Shown here one piece after another: positions 46,406-55,454 of a DNA stretch of 64,000 nt (its first letter is position 1; every line of letters begins with the position of its first letter). Where the stretch lies: assembly GCA_963833465.1 (NCBI GenBank), contig CAWHXW010000004.1:992001-1056000 (forward strand), given 5' to 3'. A program made the translations under genes and the position numbers. The notes beneath the pieces are model-generated. The model was not told the origin of the DNA, searched no databases, and saw nothing but the letters and a program-made list of their open reading frames with translations. This DNA comes from Fen-1298 sp963833465 (lineage in GTDB: Bacteria; Bacteroidota; Ignavibacteria; UBA10030).

Positions 46406-47338
46406 TTAAGTTTCTATCTCGCTAACATTTTTTGTTTTTCTTTTCCAAACAATCCACATCAGAAACGCGACAATGAGCAGAACGGGAATTACAATCAAAC
46501 TTCCTTCCGGCCCTGTTGCACCGCCGCTCCAAAGAATATTCCCTTGTGGATGCATAGAAAAAAGATGTCCCTGCGCAATCCTGCCGCTGTCTGCCGTTCC
46601 CCATAGATAAGACTGCGCCCAATCCCATGAAGCATTAAATCCTATTGCCCACCAAAGATTTTTAAGATACCAGAGACTGATACAGAAAACGAATCCGGCA
46701 AGTACAGCAGAAAATATACCGACTGGAGATTCTCCTTTGTTCATAAGATGCACGCATCCAAAAGTTATGGAAAGAATCAGAGCGCCCCACCAAAATCCTA
46801 GACCTCGAGTCAACGCCGCTTGCATGTACCCTCGCATAAAATATTCTTCATACAAACCGACTAAGAAGAAAGCAGCGCTCCATCCGAAAGCATATTCAAT
46901 TGCTTCCCATCCAAAAATGCTTTGACCATCGAATGAAAGAAAGCCGCAAAGTTTCAGAACTCCAACTAAAACAGATAGAGCCGTTACGCCGGAAAGTGTG
47001 CCATAAACAAATTTTACAAATCGTTTTTCCCCTTCCAATCCGTATGAAATAAGCGGTTTATGTTCGATAAGCGCCATAATCATTGATGCACATAGTAATC
47101 CTAAAAACGCGGCAAGGTCGCCAGCGCAAGATTGAATCGGCTGCATATCATAGGCGTGTAAATTATTTTTTTCAAGAAGGTATTGAGTTGGGAGAATAAA
47201 AACAGCGGTAAACAATGCCATCAGGATAAAAAAGATCCCGATACTCCAGCCTGCTCGTATTCCTTGCTTACCTGTAAAGATACGGCGCAACAATGATTGA
47301 GATTCAATTTGCGTTGACACGTCATTTTCCATTAGCAA
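46406..47338 (-). CDS. CPBP-family intramembrane metalloprotease
   Basis: This 310-residue protein has about eight transmembrane helices. The CAAX-protease-like site is Glu164-Glu165 with Arg169 in YEEYFMRGY, then His197 in FGCVHLMN. CPBP proteins cleave prenylated or other membrane substrates and often give self-immunity to peptides; the substrate here is unknown. An internal Met3 start is equally possible. It lies upstream of the HAD gene on the same strand. Confidence 0.9.
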   Translation of the reverse strand: MLMENDVSTQIESQSLLRRIFTGKQGIRAGWSIGIFFILMALFTAVFILPTQYLLEKNNLHAYDMQPIQSCAGDLAAFLGLLCASMIMALIEHKPLISYGLEGEKRFVKFVYGTLSGVTALSVLVGVLKLCGFLSFDGQSIFGWEAIEYAFGWSAAFFLVGLYEEYFMRGYMQAALTRGLGFWWGALILSITFGCVHLMNKGESPVGIFSAVLAGFVFCISLWYLKNLWWAIGFNASWDWAQSYLWGTADSGRIAQGHLFSMHPQGNILWSGGATGPEGSLIVIPVLLIVAFLMWIVWKRKTKNVSEIET

Positions 47339-47466
47339 TTGCTTTTAGATATTTAGAGAATGAAAGATTCTTTATTCTAAAAAACGACATTTGAGTCTAT
47401 GTAATAATTTTAAATGTGATGAAAGAATTTTCGGCAAGATGACTTTCTAATTTTAACTATGTCTTA

Positions 47467-48072
47467 TTATGCACTGTTATCTTTTGGAAAATATTTACGC
47501 ATTGTCTTTTGGACTTTCGCAAGCCATTCCTGGCGCTGTTCTGTTGTGCTGGTAACAATTACGTTAAATGTTTCGCGATAAAATGTTTTTACTCCGCATA
47601 AATCGAAAACACAATTCTTCCATAATGTCTCCAATGGATCTCCAAATGTTTTTAACTCACGGTCTGATTGTGTATTAGATGTATTGAAAACACAAGCCGC
47701 TTTCAATTTTAACAAGCCAATTGGAATTCCTTCTCCTTGATCTCCATCCACAAACTTATAAGCAATTCCCGGACGCATAACTCTATCTATCCATCCTTTG
47801 AGAATAGCCGGCGGCTGCCCCCACCAATTCGGATGTACTATTATAATGCCGTCAGCATCGATTATTTCTTTACAATGCTTTTTTATTTTACGTGGAACGG
47901 AACCTTCCTTAAGAATCTCCCGCATCGAAAGAATTGGATCAAACTTTTCAGTATACAAATCATGAAAAAAAATTTGATGTCCATTCTTTTTCAGTTCAGA
48001 AAGAACTGCCTGCGCTATTGCATAGTTAAAACTTTTATTGCTTGGATGAGCTAAGATAACAGAAATTAACAT
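47467..48072 (-). CDS. NAD(P)H-dependent flavin oxidoreductase (flavodoxin-fold quinone reductase)
   Basis: The 201-residue protein has the flavodoxin-like fold of the NQO1/MdaB/KefF group. Motifs seen are LAHPSNKSFNYAIA for the flavin phosphate loop and HPNWWGQPPAILKGWIDRV for the flavin ring and dimer interface. It probably reduces quinones by two electrons, using FMN or FAD. It is cytoplasmic. It is a single gene, 91 bases downstream of the cbiO gene end. Confidence 0.9.
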   Translation of the reverse strand: MLISVILAHPSNKSFNYAIAQAVLSELKKNGHQIFFHDLYTEKFDPILSMREILKEGSVPRKIKKHCKEIIDADGIIIVHPNWWGQPPAILKGWIDRVMRPGIAYKFVDGDQGEGIPIGLLKLKAACVFNTSNTQSDRELKTFGDPLETLWKNCVFDLCGVKTFYRETFNVIVTSTTEQRQEWLAKVQKTMRKYFPKDNSA

Positions 48073-48163
48073 TGTTCGATAACCTTTGATTTTCTATAAA
48101 ATTTATATCTCTAATCGTCATACTAATCTTATAAATACTCATTCCATCAACTTAAACTTCAGA

Positions 48164-48919
48164 TCAGTGAGGATGGCTGTGGCGAAGTATATGCGGCTTT
48201 TCTAAACCATGACGAAGCATTAGTTCTTCATTTCCAAGTAATTCTAATGTGGGACCATCCGCAACAATTCTACCTTCATCTAAAACAATTGTTCGGCTGC
48301 ACAGCTCAACTACCATTTCCAGATCATGAGTTGCTATAATCTTGGTTACAGGAAGAGTTTTAAGAATTTGATGAAGCTTTCTTTTCCCGCGCGGATCTAA
48401 ATAGCTTGTCGGTTCGTCAAGTGCCAATACAAGCGGTTCACATGCAAGCACACCGGCAAGACATACACGCCGCTTTTCACCGTTGCTTAGGTGATACGGA
48501 AAACGGTTTTCAAATCCTGAAAGATCTGTTTGTGCAAGCGACCGTTCTACTCTCAAACGGATTTCTTTATCCGAAAGTCCAAATTGCTTCGGACCAAATG
48601 CAACATCTTCAAAAACAGTGGGACAAAATAATTGATCATCTGGATCCTGAAACATAAGACCAACATCGCGCCGTATTTCGTTCACTGTATTCTTGGTAAT
48701 CAAATTCCCATTTATCGCCACACTTGATGGTGTATCGAAAGTGCCCGGTAAAATCCCATTTAAATGAAGCAAGAGTGTTGATTTGCCGGAGCCATTAGGT
48801 CCTACTAAACCGACACATTCACCTTTAAAAATAGAAAAACCGATGTCCTTTAGGGCTTCCTTTCCATCAGGATAGCTGAATCCGAGCTTTATTACCTGAA
48901 TAGCAGGAATCATTTCCAA
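48164..48919 (-). CDS. cbiO: Nickel/cobalt ECF transporter ATPase (CbiO/NikO)
   Basis: The 251-residue ATPase has Walker A GPNGSGKST, a Q-loop in LMFQDPDDQLFCPTV, signature LSNGEKRR, and Walker B LALDEPTSYLDP. The DDQLF context is typical of ECF transporter ATPases. It energises the CbiMQ importer. Its start overlaps the end of cbiQ by 10 bases. A single ATPase would act as a homodimer. Confidence 0.92.
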   Translation of the reverse strand: MEMIPAIQVIKLGFSYPDGKEALKDIGFSIFKGECVGLVGPNGSGKSTLLLHLNGILPGTFDTPSSVAINGNLITKNTVNEIRRDVGLMFQDPDDQLFCPTVFEDVAFGPKQFGLSDKEIRLRVERSLAQTDLSGFENRFPYHLSNGEKRRVCLAGVLACEPLVLALDEPTSYLDPRGKRKLHQILKTLPVTKIIATHDLEMVVELCSRTIVLDEGRIVADGPTLELLGNEELMLRHGLEKPHILRHSHPH

Positions 48920-49521
48920 CCCCGCGAAATCATCGCATTATAAATTCTTTCTGAACGTTCAGTGGAACGTATAAATAATTGAGCCATTAGTGATGACATT
49001 GAAATCCAAACTCTGGAACGGTGCATTACAAACAAGCGGCTATTGCGAGCGATACGGAGACGCTCGGCTTCATCAATAAAAACAAATAAGTACCGATATG
49101 TCAGAGCTAAAATCGTAATAAGAAGAGTCGGAGCACTGATTCTTCGAAAAATAAAAAGTATTTCAGAAAAAGGCGTTGTATTCGAAAGAAGTATAATTGT
49201 GAATAAACATAATGTGCTTTTTATAAAGATTGAAAGAAAAATTGCTAAACCATTATGCTGGAAGATAGACATTACAGCAATACCAAGAGCAAATGGTTCA
49301 AGAAATAAAAGTCGTCTTCCTATGAAGCGCCAGGGAATCTTACTTAAAAATGAAATAGAAGTTAAAATTATGAATAACAAAAAAAATATAAATCGATATT
49401 GAATTGGCACAATAACGACAGTAAAAATAATTCCAAGTGAAAATAATAATTTTACATAAGAAGGAAGATTATGAATCGGACTATCAAGCCGGCTAAATCT
49501 ATCAACAAAATCATGACGCAT
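48910..49521 (-). CDS. cbiQ: ECF transporter T component (CbiQ/NikQ)
   Basis: The 203-residue membrane protein has four or five hydrophobic helices and starts with DRFSRLDSPIHNLPSYVKL, the CbiQ family opening. The ARNSRLF and RSTERSERIYNAMISRGW segments are the Ala-Arg-x type coupling helices that contact the ATPases. It lies 14 bases downstream of cbiM and overlaps cbiO. Confidence 0.9.
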   Translation of the reverse strand: MRHDFVDRFSRLDSPIHNLPSYVKLLFSLGIIFTVVIVPIQYRFIFFLLFIILTSISFLSKIPWRFIGRRLLFLEPFALGIAVMSIFQHNGLAIFLSIFIKSTLCLFTIILLSNTTPFSEILFIFRRISAPTLLITILALTYRYLFVFIDEAERLRIARNSRLFVMHRSRVWISMSSLMAQLFIRSTERSERIYNAMISRGWK

Positions 49522-49535
49522 TTTGTTATCCGTCT

Positions 49536-50501
49536 TTATGTCGATGATGGTAAATTGCTCGAGTTCTTTTCTTTAGGAATAAGAACACCGGCAAGAAGAA
49601 ATGAGATGGCAAATACAATTCCTGCTCCTGTAACGCCGGCAGCAATTGTCGATAGAGTAGGCGATTCAATACAAAAAAACCTGTAATCTTTTAAAGGCGT
49701 TGAAAATCCATGATTTTCTATTTTTTTAGCTTCAAAGCCGATAGATTGAGCAACTCGATCCAAACCATCAGGAAGCTGGGAAGCAAAAGGTGCAACTAAT
49801 AGAAGTACGCCTATGATTATTATTCCGACATAAATGATAGCCGGCTTATTCTCTTTTCGATTTGCTTGCATGGGCTTATCAGTTAAAAGCTCCGGGCGAG
49901 TTTTAGCAATTGCAGAAAGGACAAGCATTGTTATCAAACCTTCTCCGATTCCTATGACTGCATGTATTCCAGCCATTGCAGGGAATACAATATTCCATGC
50001 TGCAGTTCCGGACCAAGCAAGTTCGCCGGCACAAAAAACAGAAGCAATCACAACAGCACACCATGAAGCTACGGAAGCAGAGATTAATTTGCCGCGAGTA
50101 TCTCGCAGCAATATTCGCAACGATTTATAAATTACATAACTAATTACTGGAGCAATAATCGCCATATTAAAGATATTCGCTCCTAATGCAAGCAACCCGC
50201 CGTCGGCGAAGATGACTGCCTGAATAATAATTACAGAAGACATAACTATAATAGCGACACTTGGTCCCAGCAGAACCATAGCGAGAGTTGCACCTATCAA
50301 GTGTCCTGAGGTTCCGCCTGCAATAGGAAAATTTAGCATTTGTGTTACAAAAATAAAAGCTGCAGTCAATCCAACTAAAGGAATCTCCCGCGATTGGAGA
50401 TGCTGTTTGGCATGACGTAATGATGTTCCGAGTCCAGTAATGGAAAATGCTGCGGTTGCAATTGCTGTTTTTGCATCAAGAAATCCATCTGGAATATGCA
50501 T
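49536..50501 (-). CDS. cbiM: Nickel/cobalt ECF substrate-binding component, CbiM fused to PDGLE domain
   Basis: The frame opens at 50615, but the start at ATG 50501 is chosen because the product must begin MHIPDGFL. In CbiM/NikM the N-terminal Met-His bind the metal, so the 38 extra residues would be incompatible. That gives 321 residues. Residues ~1-210 are the seven-helix CbiM part (PIAGGTSGHLIGA, metal-binding His in GIHAVIGIGEG). About 235-310 is a PDGLE/CbiN-like partner (SQLPDGLDRVA and a final helix), as in NikMN fusions. Whether the ion is nickel or cobalt is not determined. Confidence 0.92.
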   Translation of the reverse strand: MHIPDGFLDAKTAIATAAFSITGLGTSLRHAKQHLQSREIPLVGLTAAFIFVTQMLNFPIAGGTSGHLIGATLAMVLLGPSVAIIVMSSVIIIQAVIFADGGLLALGANIFNMAIIAPVISYVIYKSLRILLRDTRGKLISASVASWCAVVIASVFCAGELAWSGTAAWNIVFPAMAGIHAVIGIGEGLITMLVLSAIAKTRPELLTDKPMQANRKENKPAIIYVGIIIIGVLLLVAPFASQLPDGLDRVAQSIGFEAKKIENHGFSTPLKDYRFFCIESPTLSTIAAGVTGAGIVFAISFLLAGVLIPKEKNSSNLPSST

Positions 50502-50810
50502 TGATTTGCTCTTTAAAAATGTGGAAAACTTTTCAACTTTATATTTGTAATTTAACCTATAATTGAAGGGCTTGCAATAAAAATATTCTCCTCTTTTCAA
50601 ACTGAGTAAAAACAAAAAACGAATAACCCTGTGTTAGCTGCAGAATATAATATAAGATATAGACGCTTCTATCCTCTTTTAAATATGGGTTGTTAAAAAA
50701 TTAAAAATATAATTCCTTTTTTTCAGTGAACCCTGTGCACAAAAAATCTCTTCACAGTTTTCACACATTTAATCTGTTTGGGAACAAGAATTCCGCCAAA
50801 AATTTTTAAA
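50502..50810. other. Intergenic region upstream of the metal importer
   Basis: These 309 bases lie between cbiM and the archaemetzincin gene, both on the minus strand. They are AT-rich. I looked for a cobalamin riboswitch core and for a NikR-type GTATGA palindrome and saw neither. The cbiM promoter must lie here. Confidence 0.4.
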
Positions 50811-51356
50811 TTAATGCACAAAGGTTAATGCTTTTTTCATCATCTGTTCACATTCTTCACAAAAATTATTCCCTTTAATATCTATCTCTTCTGCAGAAGT
50901 GGAAGAATGCATTACGCACTCAGGATTATGACAGTGGATAAGCCCGAATGTATGACCAAGTTCGTGAATAGCTTCTTTAAGCAACCGGATATGTTCTAAT
51001 TTTGGATTAGAAACCAATCCGTAAAGTTCTTCTCTCAATCTAAAAACTGATAGCACAGCCACACGTCCATCCAGTTGGGCTTCCCCAAACACATATGTCA
51101 GTACCGGCACGAAAAGGTCAACGGATGTAATACCAATAATTTTTCCATCAAACGGTGTAGTGCACTCCATTAATGCAGCAATAATTGCTGTTGAGTTAAA
51201 CTGGTTTCGATATGTATCAAATGCAAATGATGGATCGAGATAATTCGATTCTTCAACGGTAACCGGAAGTCCAAATGCTTTAGCCAGCGGAGCAACGAGT
51301 GCTATCAATTCCCCATGATCGATGGGCCGAATCGGAACAATCAGAATAGATGGCAT
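50811..51356 (-). CDS. amzA: Archaemetzincin-type zinc metallopeptidase
   Basis: This 181-residue cytoplasmic protein has the metzincin motif HELGHTFGLIH (131-141), followed by CVMHSS, the Met-turn. Cys142, Cys147, Cys166 and Cys169 form the second, structural zinc site of archaemetzincins. The family cleaves peptides; biological targets are unknown. It starts 3 bases after the response regulator stop, so it belongs to the sensor kinase operon, an unusual context. Confidence 0.92.
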   Translation of the reverse strand: MPSILIVPIRPIDHGELIALVAPLAKAFGLPVTVEESNYLDPSFAFDTYRNQFNSTAIIAALMECTTPFDGKIIGITSVDLFVPVLTYVFGEAQLDGRVAVLSVFRLREELYGLVSNPKLEHIRLLKEAIHELGHTFGLIHCHNPECVMHSSTSAEEIDIKGNNFCEECEQMMKKALTFVH

Positions 51357-51359
51357 TGC

Positions 51360-52715
51360 TTATGGCTTTTTAAGACCGTACTTCGCAATTTTATTATAGA
51401 GTGTTACTCGATCGATATCAAGAATATCTGCCGAGCGGGAGATGTTCCATCCTGTGCGATTGAGAATCATTTCCACTTGAGCTCGCTCTACAACTGCAAG
51501 TGAATCTGCCTGCAACCCATGCGCTTTGGATGCAAGTTGAAATGGCAGTTCAGTATGTTGGATTACCGGCGGCACGGCAAGCACCATTGCGCGCTCAATA
51601 ACGTTCTCCAACTCACGAACATTTCCCGGCCAATCATATTGCACCATGACATCCATTGCGTTCGCACTAATTTCGGCAATGGCTTTGTGCATAATGGCTG
51701 CATATTTACTTCGAAAGTATTCAGCGAGCAATGGAATATCCGATCTGCGTTCGCGCAAAGGTGGAATAGACAAAGTGAAGACATTAAGACGATAATATAA
51801 ATCTTCCCGAAATGAACCGTTTTTCACGGCAGCTTCAAGATCACAATTCGTAGCGCAAATAACGCGAAAGTCACTTGAAATAACATCGCTGCCTCCAACA
51901 CGTGCAAATTGTTTTGTTTCGATTACACGTAACAGTTGCACTTGCATTTTCTGACTTATGGCACCAATTTCATCAAGAAATATCGTTCCACCATCTGCCA
52001 GTTCAAATTTGCCTTTGCGTCTATATTGCGCACCGGTGAAAGCACCTTTCTCATGACCAAAGAGTTCGCTCTCCAAAAGACTTTCTGCTACTGCACCGCA
52101 ATTAACTGCAATTATTGGGAAATACCTCCGCTCACTGTTAGCATGAATTGCTCTCGCAATAAGTTCTTTGCCGGTTCCACTTTCACCGCGCAGCATTACT
52201 GTCGTATCAGTTTTTGCAACAGTTTTAGCTAATTCAATAACTTTATGAATTTGCTGACTATTGCCGACTATATCGGTAGCTTTAGCAGTATCAGAAATCT
52301 GCTCTCGAAGTTGGACATTTTCCTCTACTATTTTTTTGTGCTTTAATGCATTAGATACGATGTGTGAGAGGTGATCAGGGTCTATTGGTTTAGTGACATA
52401 ATCGAATGCACCTTCTTTGAGTGCCTGTACGGCACTTTCGACAGAAGCAAATGCAGTAATCATAATTACGCCAATATTTTTATTGATCTCCTTCAATCGC
52501 TTTTGAAGATCGAGTCCGCTCATTCCCGGCATTTTTATATCAAGCAAAACCAAATCCCAAGGACCTTCGTTCATTAATTTAAGCGCATGATTTGCATCTA
52601 CTGCAGATTCGACTCGATATCCATCCTGTCGAAACCACTTTGTGAGTGATTCACGAACGATGAGTTCATCATCAACAACCAATATGCTTTGTGGTGTAGA
52701 TTTTTTTCCTGACAT
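51360..52715 (-). CDS. Sigma-54-dependent response regulator (NtrC family)
   Basis: The frame opens at 52742, but ATG 52715 is preceded by GAGGT at a good distance and gives 451 residues. Counting from 52742, the receiver domain has phosphoacceptor Asp68 (LVLLDIKMPG), the AAA+ domain Walker A GESGTGKE (186-193) and the sigma-54 contact loop GAFTGA (233-238). A Fis-type HTH ends the protein (about 415-458). It should activate sigma-54 promoters after phosphorylation by the adjacent haem-type sensor kinase. Possible targets are the GcvH-like genes upstream or the cytochrome operon. Confidence 0.93.
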   Translation of the reverse strand: MSGKKSTPQSILVVDDELIVRESLTKWFRQDGYRVESAVDANHALKLMNEGPWDLVLLDIKMPGMSGLDLQKRLKEINKNIGVIMITAFASVESAVQALKEGAFDYVTKPIDPDHLSHIVSNALKHKKIVEENVQLREQISDTAKATDIVGNSQQIHKVIELAKTVAKTDTTVMLRGESGTGKELIARAIHANSERRYFPIIAVNCGAVAESLLESELFGHEKGAFTGAQYRRKGKFELADGGTIFLDEIGAISQKMQVQLLRVIETKQFARVGGSDVISSDFRVICATNCDLEAAVKNGSFREDLYYRLNVFTLSIPPLRERRSDIPLLAEYFRSKYAAIMHKAIAEISANAMDVMVQYDWPGNVRELENVIERAMVLAVPPVIQHTELPFQLASKAHGLQADSLAVVERAQVEMILNRTGWNISRSADILDIDRVTLYNKIAKYGLKKP

Positions 52716-52745
52716 TGTATTAACCTCTATAAAAGATTTCATATA

Positions 52746-54365
52746 TTATTTCTGTTCTGGTTTTTGAGGATCAATTTTTCGTAGTAAAGTGATTGTAAAT
52801 GTTGTACCAAGATTAGGTTTCGAATCCACAGAGATGGTACCGCTATGTCTTTCGATAATGCCATAAACGACTGACAAACCCAGTCCGGTTCCTTTTCCAT
52901 CTTTTTTTGTCGTATAAAAAGGTTCAAAGATGTGCGGTATATCTGCTTCCTTGATGCCGACGCCAGTATCACTAACATCGATTTGGATAGCGTTCAAGTT
53001 TTCAATTTTCTTTACCAAGATGCACAGTGCTCCGCCAGATGGCATAGCTTCGACAGCATTAATTTCGATCGCCAACAACGCTTCTTCCAACTGATGCGCA
53101 TCACAATAGAGAATGACCGGTTCTTCATCCATTTGTAATTCTGATGTGATATTGTGCATTTTTAGATGATGATCGATAAGCTTGAGACTTTGTTCAATGA
53201 TGAAGCGTAAATTAGAATTCTTGAACTCACCAACTTTTTCACGCGAGAAAAGCAGGAGGCTCTTTACAATATTTCCGCATCGTGCAGATTCATCTGCAAT
53301 AAGAGCAAGTTCGCCTGACATTTCTTGTATATCTTCTTGAGACGGAGTTCCACGCTCTATTTTTTTTCTTATCAGTTTTGCGTAAGTGAGAATGCCTTCG
53401 AGCGGATTATTTAATTCGTGTGCAACGGTAGCTGCAAGAGTTCCGAGTGATACCATTTTTTCAATCTGTACCATATGCTTTTGCGCTCGGCGCAGTTCTT
53501 CTGTTTTTTCGTTGACACGCTGCTCGAGTGTTTGATTCAAAGTTGTAAGTTTTTCCCTCGCCCGCTTCAATTCTTCTGTCATCTGGTTGAAAGATAATGC
53601 CAAATATCCGATTTCGTTATTAGTTTGCACATCAATATAGTGATCAAGATTTCCCTTTACGATTTCCTGTGTACCTATAGAAATTTTTTTAACCGGAATA
53701 TTAACCATACGCCAGATAAAAATTGTAACGAATCCCGTCAGCACAACAAATAATATCAGCGATCCAATAATCTGAGTACGTTTAAATTTTGCAATGTTTT
53801 GATCGACGTCCTGTAAAGGAATCATTACATCTAGAATTCCTAAGACAGTTTGAGTGCTGCTGTGTGCGTGACACTCGCCAGTTGAACATCCAGTATCATT
53901 TCGAATTGGCGTGATAATGCCGATTATGCGGTATCCTTTTGGCGATTCGAAAATGCGTGTAAGTGTTGGATTGTTTTCCGGGACAACAGGTTTCCCGGTG
54001 CTGTGGCATCCTATACATGCTTCTGCCGTCATATCAACATTCTTGCCGACTTCAGATTCTTGTGTTGAAAAGTTCACGATTCCTTTTTTATTTACGATGC
54101 GTATTCGCTCGATGCGCGGTTCGTTTCCAATGGTTTTGATTATTTCGTAGATGTCTTCACGGCGATTAAGCAGCATACTATAATGTGTCGATCGGCTGAT
54201 TAAATCGCTGATGTTTGCGGCAGATTGTTGAGCTGCGGCTATATATTTACTTGATTGCAGATCAACAAGGAACATTGTGAATAAAGTAGTGCCCACAGCT
54301 ACAATAACAGCAATGCCAAGGAAAAGCCGAACACCAAGAAGATGGAAGAATCGTCGCATATTCAA
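52746..54365 (-). CDS. Sensor histidine kinase with periplasmic haem-c motifs
   Basis: The 539-residue protein has transmembrane helices at about 12-34 and 198-219. The periplasmic domain between them carries CIGCH (117-121) and a second site CSTGECH (160-166, CX4CH) followed by AHSS. This is the pattern of cytochrome-type sensor kinases that bind c-haems. HAMP (about 220-272) and a coiled coil follow. The kinase core has His316 in VAHELNNP, the N-box Asn436, DTGVG (467-471) and GTGLGLS (492-498). It likely senses redox state or a gas in the periplasm. The regulator gene follows after 3 bases of spacer to its frame. Confidence 0.93.
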   Translation of the reverse strand: MNMRRFFHLLGVRLFLGIAVIVAVGTTLFTMFLVDLQSSKYIAAAQQSAANISDLISRSTHYSMLLNRREDIYEIIKTIGNEPRIERIRIVNKKGIVNFSTQESEVGKNVDMTAEACIGCHSTGKPVVPENNPTLTRIFESPKGYRIIGIITPIRNDTGCSTGECHAHSSTQTVLGILDVMIPLQDVDQNIAKFKRTQIIGSLILFVVLTGFVTIFIWRMVNIPVKKISIGTQEIVKGNLDHYIDVQTNNEIGYLALSFNQMTEELKRAREKLTTLNQTLEQRVNEKTEELRRAQKHMVQIEKMVSLGTLAATVAHELNNPLEGILTYAKLIRKKIERGTPSQEDIQEMSGELALIADESARCGNIVKSLLLFSREKVGEFKNSNLRFIIEQSLKLIDHHLKMHNITSELQMDEEPVILYCDAHQLEEALLAIEINAVEAMPSGGALCILVKKIENLNAIQIDVSDTGVGIKEADIPHIFEPFYTTKKDGKGTGLGLSVVYGIIERHSGTISVDSKPNLGTTFTITLLRKIDPQKPEQK

Positions 54366-54573
54366 GTTGAAATAATATACAGTATTATATTAAGACTTGT
54401 TATAATTATTTACAATTCGACTGATTTTAATAACTAAAATTAAATTAAAATTTATAGATTCAGCAAAAAAATAATCGCGTAAGAATAAGCAGAAAATGCT
54501 GGTTTAGCTAATTATGAATAATAAAGCTTTGTGAATATTGATACTGAAGATAAAAAGCGGTCGTGAAATAAAA

Positions 54574-55386
54574 TTATGATGGCAAGTGAGTTATTCTATT
54601 TACGATTTCTCTATAGACTGTAGGTCCAAAAATATTTTCAATAGTATCGAAACTAACGCCGCCGTCAAAAAGTGTTGATCCCACAGATGGCTGAAGATGA
54701 TGAAATTCCCTTTTAAAAATATGTTCAACATTACTTAATGCTTTATTTGTCAGTAGCTTTGAGTCATCTGAAGAAGTAAAATCAGCTAACACTTTAGACT
54801 TTGCCTTGAGCTTTATAATCCACCCGTCATTAAACGGAGCGGTTCTTAACAAATCAGGTTTCAATTGTAATGCCGGATTAAATTGAGTGATTGTGGCCTC
54901 GATTGGTGAGCGAAGTGTAATAGCACCACCTGGCAGGATAATCCAGCAAAATGGATCATGCTTGTGAATTACACTCGGGACTTTTGAAGTTACAATGCTT
55001 AAGATGGGATTAAATAAATTTGTGAGGATATGATTAACCCCAATTTTATAATTTCCAGTTTTAATTTGCTGAATCCAAAATTGACCATGGTTATAATTTC
55101 TGTCGTTAGGAATATTGGCATTGCGCATTTGATCAAGACGCTTTTTCAATATAATGCTGAATAAATCATCTGATGTCATCGTGTCGCTTTTAGAAAAAAA
55201 CTGTGTTTCTTTCTGATCATGCAAAATAATAGTTTCCGTATTTTGCTGGATAAAATTTTTATCGAATGAGCATGTCTCACAATGGAACTCCTGATCACAT
55301 AATTTGAATTCCGTGACACCTGCATCCATCCAAACACATCGTGACGCGCCTTCCGGTATTAAATTGATTACAGATTTATTTTCCAT
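54574..55386 (-). CDS. GcvH-fold protein with N-terminal four-cysteine motif, no lipoyl lysine
   Basis: The 270-residue protein is cytoplasmic. Residues 10-45 hold four cysteines (17, 30, 36, 39) in CVWMDAGV...KLCD..FHCETCSFD. About 105-200 resembles the glycine cleavage H-protein/lipoyl hammerhead, but the segment before SPIEATIT reads LPGGAITLR and has no lysine at the lipoylation position. A C-terminal motif, GSTLFDGG...IENIFG, recurs in the neighbouring GcvH-like protein. It is therefore not a normal H protein. A metal or Fe-S site on the cysteines is conceivable. It lies between the second GcvH-like gene and the haem sensor kinase. Confidence 0.7.
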   Translation of the reverse strand: MENKSVINLIPEGASRCVWMDAGVTEFKLCDQEFHCETCSFDKNFIQQNTETIILHDQKETQFFSKSDTMTSDDLFSIILKKRLDQMRNANIPNDRNYNHGQFWIQQIKTGNYKIGVNHILTNLFNPILSIVTSKVPSVIHKHDPFCWIILPGGAITLRSPIEATITQFNPALQLKPDLLRTAPFNDGWIIKLKAKSKVLADFTSSDDSKLLTNKALSNVEHIFKREFHHLQPSVGSTLFDGGVSFDTIENIFGPTVYREIVNRITHLPS

Positions 55387-55454
55387 TTTTATTATTCCAT
55401 TATGTTTCTCTTACACAGAATCTGCTCTAATCAGAATACTTGTAATTATTTTTA

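Noticed and set aside
50502..50615. Extended N-terminus of CbiM
   Set aside because: The N-terminal Met-His of MHIPDGFL binds the metal in this family, so 38 extra residues would be incompatible.
50502..50810. Cobalamin riboswitch or NikR operator before the metal importer
   Set aside because: Neither the riboswitch core nor a GTATGA...TCATAC palindrome is present.
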